Source of the DNA: Anarhynchus alexandrinus
Taxonomy: Eukaryota; Chordata; Aves; Charadriiformes; Charadriidae
Length of the DNA stretch: 64,000 bases
Direction: 5' to 3'
NCBI GenBank assembly: GCA_008711295.1
Contig: VUYV01000154.1
Location: 699,718-763,717 of the forward strand
The position numbers were made by a program, and so were the translations under genes. Positions within the stretch are counted from its first letter, which is position 1, and the number at the start of each line of letters is the position of its first letter. Below the pieces are notes generated by a model that was not told the DNA's origin, ran no database searches, and saw nothing but the letters and a program-made list of their open reading frames with translations. Of this stretch, positions 11,469 to 21,745 are shown piece after piece.

Positions 11469-13249
11469 ATAATTTTCTCCTCTGACCCTCCTTTAAGTTT
11501 TAGTTCAAAACTGAGGTCAACATTCTTCAACAGAGGCCCCAAAGTTTCATGTGTTAAACAAAGAGGATAGTACAAGCATTATAGTCATTTTATGGATAAT
11601 CTTAGGACATCTTTGTGCATTATTATCCAGTAATGTGCTCAGAAAGGGATTTCACTGCAGCAGTGCCATGAGGACAAGAAGGCTCCATCAATTAACTTAT
11701 ACCAGAAAATGTTTCTCAAGCCACTAGATTGTTAGAGCGATCCCTGGCAATGTTTCCATGAGAGGAAAACAAATATCCTTTGAGCATTTCCCAAACACAG
11801 TCTGAAATCTAGCACAGACCAGGGACAATTTCCAATAAACAACTGGAAAGGAACTGTGCTGTCTTTGGGGAAAAGGGTTTAACAGTGTAAATGTGAGTCA
11901 TTGCACGGAGGGTGGTCCTAGTGCCAGACAATAGTAAAATTTAATAGAACAGATAAAACCATTATGTATACAATGCTTTATGACCCCAAGAGCAGACAGG
12001 ACATAAGGAAGAGCAATGCAAGCTTACTTCTGGTTGCTCATCACTGTGCATTAATATAGTAGGAAAGAAACTTGCAGCAGAATTGTAAAAGAGTTCGTCG
12101 TGCACTTATTGCCTCTGAGGTGTCAAAGGTGATCCAAACCAGTACCAACATGGCTTTGTATAATGGAGAGAGCAGTCAGCGCAGTAATTGCTGGTGGGTG
12201 ATAAATTCATTTGACCCAGGTCACAAAGCAACCTTCAAGGGATGATTCCAACCAGCAACAATTGCAACAGTAGGCACTGGGATCCACAGAGGCTACCCTG
12301 GGCTTTTGTGGCAAGGGTACATCTCTGAAACATCTTCATTTTGCAGATATTACTCACTAGAGTCCCTAAGCTCCATGACTTTCAGATATGTTTCTTATCC
12401 TTTATATTTTATTGGTGAAAATCTGAAATATAGAAAATCAAAACTTTTCTCTTAGAAAGAACAGATTGTCTTAAGAGGCTTAACAGAACTTTTATTTTCA
12501 TCATTACTTTTGTTTCTTTCTGGTCTCCTTTTAACAGAACTTTGCTCAGAATTTAAGCTCTGACTAGCTGAAAAGTAATGTAAAGCTTATTAACATCCTA
12601 TAAACCTATCTTGTGTCAGGTAATGGATGTCTGATCACCCCTTCCCAGACCTAAGTGGAAGAAAAAAATGACAAAGAACAAAAAGTAGTTTAATCTTCAG
12701 GAAATGCATGTTATTAGCAGGAGGATGAACCATTTTATTTCAATACCGAACAAAATCCTTGGGTCAAAACCAAGTTATGAAGGAGTTATCTTCCAAGAAA
12801 CTAGAAAGAAAGATGCTAAGGGAAGTGTGTTAATTCTGCTGTCTTTATTCATATATGTTCTAGACAGGGACCAGCTGGAAATGTGCCGTAATAACAATCA
12901 CAGGATGCACAACAATGTCAGAATCATCTACTGAAATAGACACAGATGCTTTTGGAAAAGCTAAAGAGATTTATTCCATCAAATGTGAGAACAGCAGTGC
13001 CTTATTTCTTAGATGCATTAATGAAGTTGCTTCATGGGAGTGTTCTTGTGTTGAGGGAAGTAACACAGGCCTGTCCAAAACACAGAAATAATAAACAAAG
13101 TAGATAATGAATTCAGATTTTTTAAGGATGATTAATTTTGAAGGGGTTCATTTCAGCAAAGGGACTAGGCCCATCAGAAATGTAAAGAACCTCAACAATA
13201 GTGGGCCGCCACGAAACTTCAACACCTCTCACAAAGGGAGCAGGATCTT
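11469..13249. other. unique sequence, no gene seen
   Basis: Sequence outside the 5' edge of the solo LTR. I see no internal retroviral genes, no second LTR and no other transposon. Composition is AT-rich with short chance open frames. Confidence 0.55.
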
Positions 13250-13350
13250 TCTCTCCATTTTACAGATAAAAAACAGCTGAGAAGCAGAAACAGGGATAAT
13301 TTGTGGTTAGGTAAGTGGCAGACATAAACCCTCAGTTTCCTGGATCCCCA
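13250..13350 (+). mobile_element. ancient MIR/L3-like repeat relic
   Basis: The phrase CCATTTTACAGATAAAAAAC, then AGCTGAGAAGCAGAAACAGG, TAAGTGGCAGACATAAACCC and the CTCAGTTTCCTGGA ending follow the order of the conserved core and tail of MIR/L3-type repeats (CCATTTTACAGATGAGGAAAC... CACAGAG... AAGTGGCAGAGC...). The copy is highly diverged with small gaps. These elements predate the bird-mammal split. The exact family is uncertain. Confidence 0.5.
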
Positions 13351-16130
13351 GGGACCTATAGTACAATAAATCACTGTACCCCCACGGTGCTATTGAAAAG
13401 ATATTGGTCAATAAGTTATGCCATAACTCACTCACTCTCTATGAGAAAGCTAATAAGGAAAACTTCATTCTAGGGGAAAAAAACAAAATCAAAACCAACA
13501 CCAATCGAGCTGATCACAAACATCCCTCAGATCTTAAAACCTTGAAATAAATGTTAGGACATTTCAACTGTGTATTATGACATCTACTTTTAAGTCAGCT
13601 CCACCCAGATTTCTCTACCTGCACTTTCCTGTGATGGTCAACCAACAGTGGACAGTGCATTAAGTTGAAGTACATCAGCAGAAAAAAAAATATACATTTC
13701 TATCTTGAGTACAAATGCTGAGAACTTTCATGAAACAGCTGCACACCACACTCGCTGATAAGCTGCCTTTGACTAAACAGTGGTATTAGCCTAGAGAGTT
13801 TTCAGTTGCTTCTCTTCTCTTTCTGTTTGTTCTTATTTTCTGTAAATGGCATATACCAGAGATAAAGATTGCAAATAATTATGGATTGACAAAGACACTC
13901 ATTAACACTTTGGAAAGACCCAAACACATAAAAAAGGAGGGTGAGAAGGGGTAGAAGTCACTTGGGGAGATTTTTTAAAGTGTTGCACAATTTTGCTGGG
14001 CTCATCTTTCCAGATCTTCACACAGGCATTATTTAGTATAGATAAACAAATAAGTGGAGCTGCAGACCTTGGCAGTAACTCCAGTGCAATCTCACAATAA
14101 AAATGCAATTGTCTTTAAAATGTTTGGAAGTAGCCAGAAAGACATACCCAGTAGCTGTCTACTTGGGCAAATTTATGTGCACAGATATCCTATTCCAGCT
14201 GATAAAGAAGCATTCATAACCTACTGCTAGATATAAATTGGAACTGTCCCTTTATAAAAGAAAACCAAAATTACTAGATAGTTATGCTTAAAATGGTTGC
14301 AATCTTTCTGCATCAGTATTGTTACAATCATTTCAAAAATCTAATCTGGAAGGTCTCCCTTTTTATTTTTTTTTTTAAATCTTAAACACTGAATTCAAAC
14401 TGTATTTGATTCCAGTCTACCAGAAGCTCATAAACACATACCTCACTGAGAGGATATGAGTAAAGACCAGCAAGTAATTAAATATCTTTGCCGGACTGGT
14501 GCTTAGGAACTGAGGGATTCATTATTTTTTTTTAATGAATTTTCCTAACCTTTGGTTCTGTAGCTGTGATTCCTCTTTGTTCCCTAGAGATACTGGCCAA
14601 ATGGATACAATCGACAGCAGCAGTTTGTTCATTGACCCAAGGGTATGCACAGAAACAGGGGCTACCAAAAGGGTTCGATAGATACGCGGGTGCCAGGCTG
14701 TTAAAGTTTGAGTGTGAATAACCATTGTTGAAAATCGATATGATAGTTGTCTAGTGTCAAAGGTAGTCAAGCTGGTTTGCAGGCAATATGTGGTGATTTT
14801 CTTTCAAGCAAGTCAGACACCATACATAAGAATTTATGATGAAAAGAAGAAAAATAAATAAATCTATGATTAAACAAACCAGGAGAGGGATTTTGTAGCA
14901 ACCAGGACACAATCAGTTGTAGACAAAGACAAGCACAAATTCCGTTTCCAAGAAGGAAAAGAGATTTTGAACTCGGTGAACTCAGAGGAGAAAAGAGAAA
15001 AAAAAAAAACCAAACCAAAAACAAAACAAAAAAAATGTTGGAAACAACTACAGGATTCAAAGAACCCATTTGGATTTTAAATTGTTATGATAACCATGCA
15101 ATGACATTACTTGGAACTTGCCAATGTCTAATTACCATGACGTCAGCCATCTAAGTGCTGAGTTACTCGCCATAAACCTGCATCTAATCCTTCTTTTCAG
15201 TGACTTAACCCCCTACCCACACAAACAGAAAGGGAATAAAAGACATGGCCAGTCAATCAGTGGTGATAACACCCCCATACAATCATGAAGCAGAGTCCAG
15301 GGGAGGATTAAGCATGGGGGAATAACAGGGTTATCAGCTAGAGAAACAGCAAAACAGCCAAAGAATGGGTAAGGACATAATAATAGTAAATATCCTGCAA
15401 AAAAATTCTAAGCAATGCATTCCGGCAAACAAAAACCCACACTGTACTCAATCAATGTTTTTTAAGAAAAGATAGTGTGTCCAGTGGGTTGAGCACTGGT
15501 GTCAGAGTGAAATGAGTTGGTGGTGTAATGAGTGTTATTACTTCTCTTTTCTGTGAATTTGACCCAATCTATTCCTGTTTCTCCTTCTAAACGTACCTGG
15601 AGGCTGAATTTCAGCAAAGATCAATAGTTCTTAACTATATTTTGTATGTCTAGTTAAGGTATCTCTCCAAGAAAGGCAGAGCTAATGAGAAAGCTGAAAT
15701 TAAAGACAGGCTTTGTCTTTTGTTTTGGTAAATGCCTGTCTTGCTAGACCTGGTGGGAACTCTCCTAAGAAAGTTTGTTCTGGTTTTTGGGACAAAAGGA
15801 ATTCTAGAAAATACACTCTACACTTGAAAGAGAAATATTGCTCAAAGTGGAAATACCTTTACAAATGCAAACAGCTTCAGACAGGATCCCATCCCTAGAG
15901 CTCATTGGCAAGTTGTTCAGTGAAGTGACTGTTCATTAAAAATCTGTGCACAACCCAACTTCTTTCAGAAGTGTTCAAAGCAATCTCGACAGGAAATATA
16001 TCACAGATCTATGGTAGACTGGAAAAGACTCATTCTGGAGTAGTTAATATGCACAACCAGGCACTCATAGGGGTGAATAAAGTGCAAGATCTACCTCTGA
16101 CTGGCTCAGATTATGGGCATAACAGCAGAG
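13351..16130. other. unique sequence, no gene seen; one CRE octamer
   Basis: No supportable gene. Contents include an A-rich patch near 15000-15035 (runs of A broken by CCA and CAA), a T run near 14363-14375, and a perfect palindromic cAMP-response-element octamer TGACGTCA at 15138-15145 within otherwise unique sequence. Open frames of 82-100 codons at 14522-15069 (minus) are low-complexity and overlap the A-rich patch. Confidence 0.55.
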
Positions 16131-16168
16131 CAGGTCAGGGCACTCACCCTGGTGAGTGCCCTGACCTG
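16131..16168. repeat. 38-bp near-perfect palindrome (18-bp arms)
   Basis: The left arm CAGGTCAGGGCACTCACC (16131-16148) is followed by CT (16149-16150) and then the exact reverse complement GGTGAGTGCCCTGACCTG (16151-16168). All 18 positions pair. The flanking bases (G to the left, A to the right) do not continue it. Arms of this length with a 2-base centre are not expected by chance in 64 kb. The flanks show no transposon terminus or obvious target duplication. It could extrude as a cruciform or fold as a hairpin in RNA, but the stem is too short for a microRNA precursor. Confidence 0.95.
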
Positions 16169-16609
16169 ATTGATGTGGGACATCTCTCTCTCTTGTTTTC
16201 ATTTCAGTGCAGAGCAGACACACTTTTAAATTCTCCAGAATTTTAACAGGACAGAAAAAAATAACTTTCCATGCAGTCCTATTTGTCACCTTGGACGCTG
16301 AGCAGTTCTCTCTTTTTAATATAACTGTCTTCACAATTTTCTGCAGGTTTGGGAAATGCTAATTATCCCCGCTTTATAGTTAACAACACCTGACAAATGA
16401 AGGGGTAGGTCCAACAAAGTATCTAATCTACTGGCTAACTTTAAGGGATCCAGATTCAAAAACAGAATCCAAGATCAAAATCACATGCTTGAGTGCCTTG
16501 TTTAATGCTGGGTAAGAGCCACATACCTCAGACAGAAGGTATCAAATAAGGAGCTGTGTAGAGCCAGTTAATATAAACATTACATATATAGGTTGCGTCC
16601 AAACTTCAG
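16169..16609. other. unique sequence between palindrome and CR1 fragment
   Basis: No gene. A faint MIR/L3-like phrase (AATTATCCCCGCTTTATAG, near 16361-16380) is too short to call. No CR1 3' region is present here, although the neighbouring CR1 fragment would need one to be a normal 5'-truncated copy. Confidence 0.5.
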
Positions 16610-17270
16610 CTCTATGTGCAGCAGAAGCACTTTTGAGCAAGTCCAGGAGCTCCTTGTTCATCCACACAGATCTCCTGGCTTTTCTGCCTGCCTTCTTCTT
16701 TGTAGGGATGCATCGCTCCTGAGCTTGGAGGAGGTGATCCTTGAATATTAATCAGCTTTCTTGGGTCCTTCTTCCCTCCAGTGCTTCATCCCATGGCACC
16801 ATACCAAGCAGATTCTTCAAGAGGCCAAAGTCCTCTCTCCCAAAGTCCAGGGTGGTCAGCTTGCTGCGCACCCCCCTCGCTGCCTTGGGGATCTCGAACT
16901 CCACCATTTCATGGTCACTACAGCCCAGGCTACCCTTGAGTTTGACACTGCCTACCAGCCCCTCCTTGTTGGTAAGAACAAGGTCCAGCAGAGCTCCTCT
17001 CCTCATAGGCTCCTCTACCACTTGGAGAAGGAAGTTGTTGTCAATACCATCCAAGAACCTCTTGGATTGCCTATGCCCTGCTGTGTAACCCTTCCAAGAG
17101 ATGTCAGGGTGGTTGAAGTTGCCCATGAGGACCATCTGTCTATAGAGGGCCTCATCTGCTCAGTCTTCCTGGTCAGGTGGTTTGTAGCAGACCCCCACTG
17201 CTCCTGATTTCCCTTTAATCCTGACCCATGAGCTCTCAGTCAGCTCTTCATCCATCCCTAGGCTGAGGTC
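16610..17270 (-). pseudogene. CR1 ORF2 endonuclease-domain fragment (dead)
   Basis: CR1 ORF2 encodes an APE-type endonuclease followed by reverse transcriptase. Read on the minus strand, this fragment gives a CR1 endonuclease C-terminal half and linker: a VGVCYKPPDQ phrase, GNFNHPDISW (17123-17094), the TRRGALLDLVLTN-type phrase (here MRRGALLDLVLTN), GCSDHEMVEF (SDH at 16919-16911), then the linker ending RCIPTKKK and MNKELLDLL. One frame carries it all, broken by two TGA codons (17160-17162, where family members have Glu, and 16752-16754, where they have Trp). The conserved GDFN catalytic motif reads GNFN, so the catalytic Asp is lost; SDH is kept. Neither the RT domain nor the 3' UTR follows, so this is an internal fragment. 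Homology limits are approximate. Confidence 0.9.
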
Positions 17271-20162
17271 CTAGGGGAACGGGGAGTCCTGGTTTGAACT
17301 GCCTGCTCCCGCGCTGTTTCCATTTTGATCCAGTGGCTCTACAGACTGATTATCAGAAGGCATGAGAAAAAATTCAGGACTTTCCCTCTCAGGTAAGTAT
17401 CTTAATCAGTACACAGAGACCTGCTCTTTTTTCTGTCTGCTTTGGCCCCTCACTTTTTGTGTTTCTGTCTAAGCAGAGGCACAGAGTGCTTTCATGTTAA
17501 GGATACGATATTAAAAAGAAGAGGATGGAAGCCAAATATCTGCTGTTTTTTTTCTGTCTGCCTTTAAAAATGAAGCAGCTACAATCACCGCTGGTTTTGT
17601 GTGAGCCCCCCAGCCCTATCAGCCTAGATTCACTATTGTCCTGTTTGTCGTAGTGCTATTGAAGAGCTGATGAATAGCATGACCTAGCGTCCAAGTGCCA
17701 TTCAGGTACAGTGCCAACAGGTCTGTAGCCCAGAGACCTTGAAAATAAACAGGTCTAAGGTATCTGGTTAGTGTTGAACTCTACAAAGTTTGGATGATAA
17801 ATGCATCCACCTAAATCGTATTGTACCTGGCAACATCATTGCGTTTAGACATCTTATAAGTATTAATGGAAGAAATCTTGGGAGAAAGAGGAAATTGAAC
17901 ATCAGCTTTCCACTTCCCAGACACAAAAATGAACTCCAGGTCTCCCTTCCCTTTTAGACACAAACTAATAATACTACTGGTTAAAGGAAACCTCTTCTTA
18001 GAGGTCTTGCAGGGTGTTGAAAGAGTAAGGAACCGCTGGAAGTTCAGAGCACTTTCATATATATGTTCCTCATATGCCAGGAAGATAGGAACCAAGATAG
18101 GAACCATGAATTCTCTTAGGATTGCCTAGTAAAATACAAGTCTGTTACAGCTTGTAGCGTTATAACTGTTCTTTCCTGCCAGATCAGTTGGAAGCAGTCT
18201 TAGCAGTCCTCGGTCCTGCAAGACATATCGGTGGTGCTGTTTAACTGACAGTAAGCATCTAACAACTGACTTTTAATTAATAACTGTTCAATGATAGCCA
18301 GAGAGACATGGCTATAGTTGTCTCGATGGGGAAAAGGCAATGGACATTAAAAATAGTTTACTAAAAATGATGTATATAAAATGAGAAAATGCTGCTGAGC
18401 AGCACATAAAGAGCTGTTCTTACATAGCTACTACAAAATTTGACACAACTGGAATTTGAACTAAGTCTTTCCCATCCATAAAAAACAACTCGTGACTGTC
18501 TCTTGATTTAAAAGAGAATCCATAGTGTGTTGATTACACTAATTACAATCCAGTTGAATTCTTCCTTATTCCTCATCCACTAGGGACCACAAACACATTG
18601 CCTTCAGTTCTGTCTGAACAACATTCTTGACTTCAAATTATGGGAATAGAGAGATTATATTCTAAGTCATTTCATACTCTACATAAGGAGAATAATGAGT
18701 TTTCATTGCATAAGATCCTCAGCATGCAGTCTCTTCTATTTGAGACAATGCGTGGTGGTGTACTGCTGACACCAGGAATAAAAACTAAGGCACAGCACCA
18801 TGTAGAAAAAAGTCAAAAAGAGTAAAGGTGGTTGAGAAAAGAGTTCACGAGCTGTTCACAGTCCTTATTAATTGTCACATAATGTACAACAGCCGCAACA
18901 AAGAATAGAAGAGGACTATGAAGAGACACAACACCAGAAAGCAGGGAACGGTTTTGAGTAGAAAGTGCTTGGCAGAGAACTGAACTTAAGGAGGAGCAGA
19001 AAAGTACTGCTTTCTTGGGAAAACAACCATGTCTTGGGAAAGCAATCATTTCTGTCCCTTGTCAGAGCCATGATGTTGTCCGAATACTGACTGGTCTGAA
19101 CACTACTTGCAGTAGTCAGCTTTGCCTCCAATGCCCAACTCTGTTGAACATATTAGTTTCTGCGTTTTTTTCTGGGTGCAAATCAAAGTCAGTTGCCCAA
19201 GGTCCTAAACCATCAAAAGTCCCCATGAAGCTAGGTTAGATAGCAAAGCAATCATTTCCCAGCAAGTGGGAAGGGGTCAATCATTAGCCTCTGCCCAGGA
19301 TCCACACATTCACTGGCTAAGACTACATGATTACACTAAGGTTGAGCTCATGCTTAGTTAATTATGATATACCTGTTGCACAGGCTTATGGGTAGGGTTC
19401 CAAGAGTTAGCCAGGCACGTACACAGTGAAGCCATGTTCTTCAAAGACTCAGTGTAAAACCACAGCAGGAAGTCCTCAGCTCCCTTTCCTATCCTCCTGA
19501 GATTCCTTCCTCACAGTCACCACCAAAAGTCAGAAAAGACATCATCTTCTTCTATCCTCCATGGTAGCTGTGGAGCAAAACGACAGTCCAGAAAGAGACT
19601 TTCATTCCCCCAACCAAACTGCCTCAACTGTTTCCCAAAATTCTTCTCCCAAATTTGCCAAAAACTTATCTGAAAGAACCTTTTATTTACTCCTTGATGT
19701 TTGCGGCCTTCTCCCAACCTTCACTTTCCTACAATCAGTGATGGGCAGAATTCATCTAACTACATGTAAAGAAGTGGAATTAGACATCCACCCCTGAGCT
19801 AGTCACCCTGGGCTCCCTTCATGATCAGTGGAAATAAAGACCTGTTCTTAGACCATGATCCATTTGGAGTTTACTTTAAGATTAAATTAATCTCATTCTG
19901 GAATTAAGGGTCTTTACCCCAGACAGTAACAGTAGTCTGGAAGACTCTTTCATCACGTTCATTGTCTGGACTTTGGTAGAAAACATCCTGGGACCTTTTC
20001 CTCATTCCATTCTGATAATCTTATTAAAACTGAGAGGTCCCAGTTTGCAGCACACTACTTCCGTTACACCCATCAGCCATTTTACAAAAAATTTCATTAT
20101 TCCTTTATGCACCCTGTGTTCAAGCAGCTGGACATTGTTTCACAAATAAATGGGAATTTACT
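17271..20162. other. unique sequence, no gene seen
   Basis: About 2.9 kb. Contents: an ideal splice-donor-like string CAG/GTAAGTAT at 17390-17400 with no convincing exon attached, and a 12-bp direct duplication (AGATAGGAACCA twice, about 18083-18106). Chance open frames under 100 codons lie on both strands. Confidence 0.55.
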
Positions 20163-20187
20163 TGATTTACAAGCAAATTGTAAATCA
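20163..20187. repeat. short hairpin (10-bp stem, 5-nt loop)
   Basis: TGATTTACAA (20163-20172), loop GCAAA, then TTGTAAATCA (20178-20187), a perfect inverted repeat. It is AT-rich, and a 10-bp stem is within reach of chance in 64 kb, so function is not implied. Confidence 0.7.
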
Positions 20188-21650
20188 CAGCATATAATAA
20201 AGTGTTCCACCAAGGAGAAATAATACATAAAGCTTTTCCAAGTGATAAACGCACCTGCTAAGCAGACTCATCAGCACAAAATGTGGTGGTGGTGTTTCTT
20301 CAAGTAGGAGAGGTGGCCTTGCTTGTTAGCAATTTTCTCAGTATTTCCAGTATGGTCATGATAATCTTGTTGCTTTCTTCCGAGTTTTCTTCTTCAGGTA
20401 CTCAACCTGTTTTGATCTGAACTTATTGTTCATTGGAACTGTGGACTTAATGACATGAAAATCTTTTTGCAATGACTTGGCAAGGGTTATGAAGTGACTC
20501 AGTAGCAAAGCAGGAACAAGCACTCAAGCAGCCCTGGCTCATGGTCTTTCTCAGAGGCTTTCTGACTGGCTTTAAGCACTTACATGACCATCATCACTCA
20601 ATCTTTCTTAACAAGAGTGTTTTTCATTACTATTATTTTAGAAGTGCTTTGTAATAACTCAGAAGTACTGGAGAAAAAAAAAATGAAATGCCTTTTTTTC
20701 CCCTCCCTTCACCCAAAATGTATGTTTCCTTCCACTGTGTACAATCTGTTTCTGTGGCAGTGGCTTGAGTTTCCTAGGAAACGGCTGCAGGTCAGACCTT
20801 GATTGGTTGTGTTGTCAGCTTGATTGCAGTGTTTCAGGCGGTGGGACCTGTAAGTGCAGCTCCGAAGCAAGTAAATAGGGGGCTATCCAAGAGCTTTGCA
20901 TTAGTGGTCTGAAAGAAACCACACAGATGGCATTTTGGGGGAGTGCGTGACACAGGGGGCACCGGTTTGAAAAGAATAGGAGCCAGCAAGGGATTAGAAA
21001 AGAGCCAAATCTGAGGTGTGGGCAGGACGGATGGGATGGAGGGCTTCGGAAGGCAGAAGTTTAGCTGCAGTGAAAAAGTCTTGTCTCCCATTGAAGGGGC
21101 AGCTGACGGTACAGTGCTGTGGTGGTCTGGACCCCAAGTCCCTCAGTTACTGGGACTTGAATGCTTTGTTTCATGTTTGACTCTCCCAATTCAACTGCAA
21201 GTTTTCTGAGACAAATGCATATATTAATACAGTAATAGGAGGGGGAAAAAAAACGTTTTCCACTGTAGCATCTAGGTGCCAGTAAATCGAAAGACATAAC
21301 TATTACAGAGAATAACAGCTGTATATCCTACAACCTTTTGGGAAGAGAGGGGATTGCCTAAAAGGGACATCTCTGATGCTGCTTTGTTTATAAATCAGAG
21401 AACAGTAAAACTGCATAGGAAGAGCACACACATTGAGAAGGAAATAGGAAAGGTGGGAACAAAAGTTCTGAAGGGTTTCCTGAGCTTTGGCTCATTTCCT
21501 TTTCTACCCATCCAATCACCCATCATTCAATTCCTTTCCTAATCCCATTTTACATACACAGCCAAATACATATTTTCCTCGTTGGATCCCATATGAAATT
21601 TCTAAAACATAATTTCAGAAATACAGAATATCCAGAATGAACATAATTTC
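20188..21650. other. unique sequence, no gene seen
   Basis: Short open frames on both strands overlap near 20834-21297 in a locally less AT-rich patch, but none shows a family motif or paired splice sites. No repeats recognised. Confidence 0.5.
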
Positions 21651-21745
21651 CCTTGCCTTGCCTTGCCTTGCCTTGCCTTCCTTTCCCTTGCCTTGCCTTG
21701 CCTTGCCTTGCCTTGCCTTGCCTTGCCTTCCCTTCCCTTCCCTTC
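21651..21745 (+). repeat. (CCTTG)n/(CCTTC)n pentanucleotide microsatellite
   Basis: Nineteen contiguous pentamers: five CCTTG, one CCTTC, one CTTTC, eight CCTTG and four CCTTC. The pure-pyrimidine CCTTC end and the interrupted CCTTG core suggest point mutation followed by local expansion of variant units. Copy number is probably polymorphic and may be collapsed in an assembly. Confidence 0.97.

Noticed and set aside
17390..17400. Ideal splice donor CAG/GTAAGTAT
   Set aside because: The upstream open block is short (about 60 bp), its acceptor is poor and it sits just outside a dead CR1 fragment. Isolated consensus donors occur by chance.
20945..20963. CTCF-like core ACAGGGGGCACC (and AGGGGGCAGC near 61465)
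   Set aside because: Only the G-rich half of the CTCF motif matches; the CCA side has several mismatches in both.
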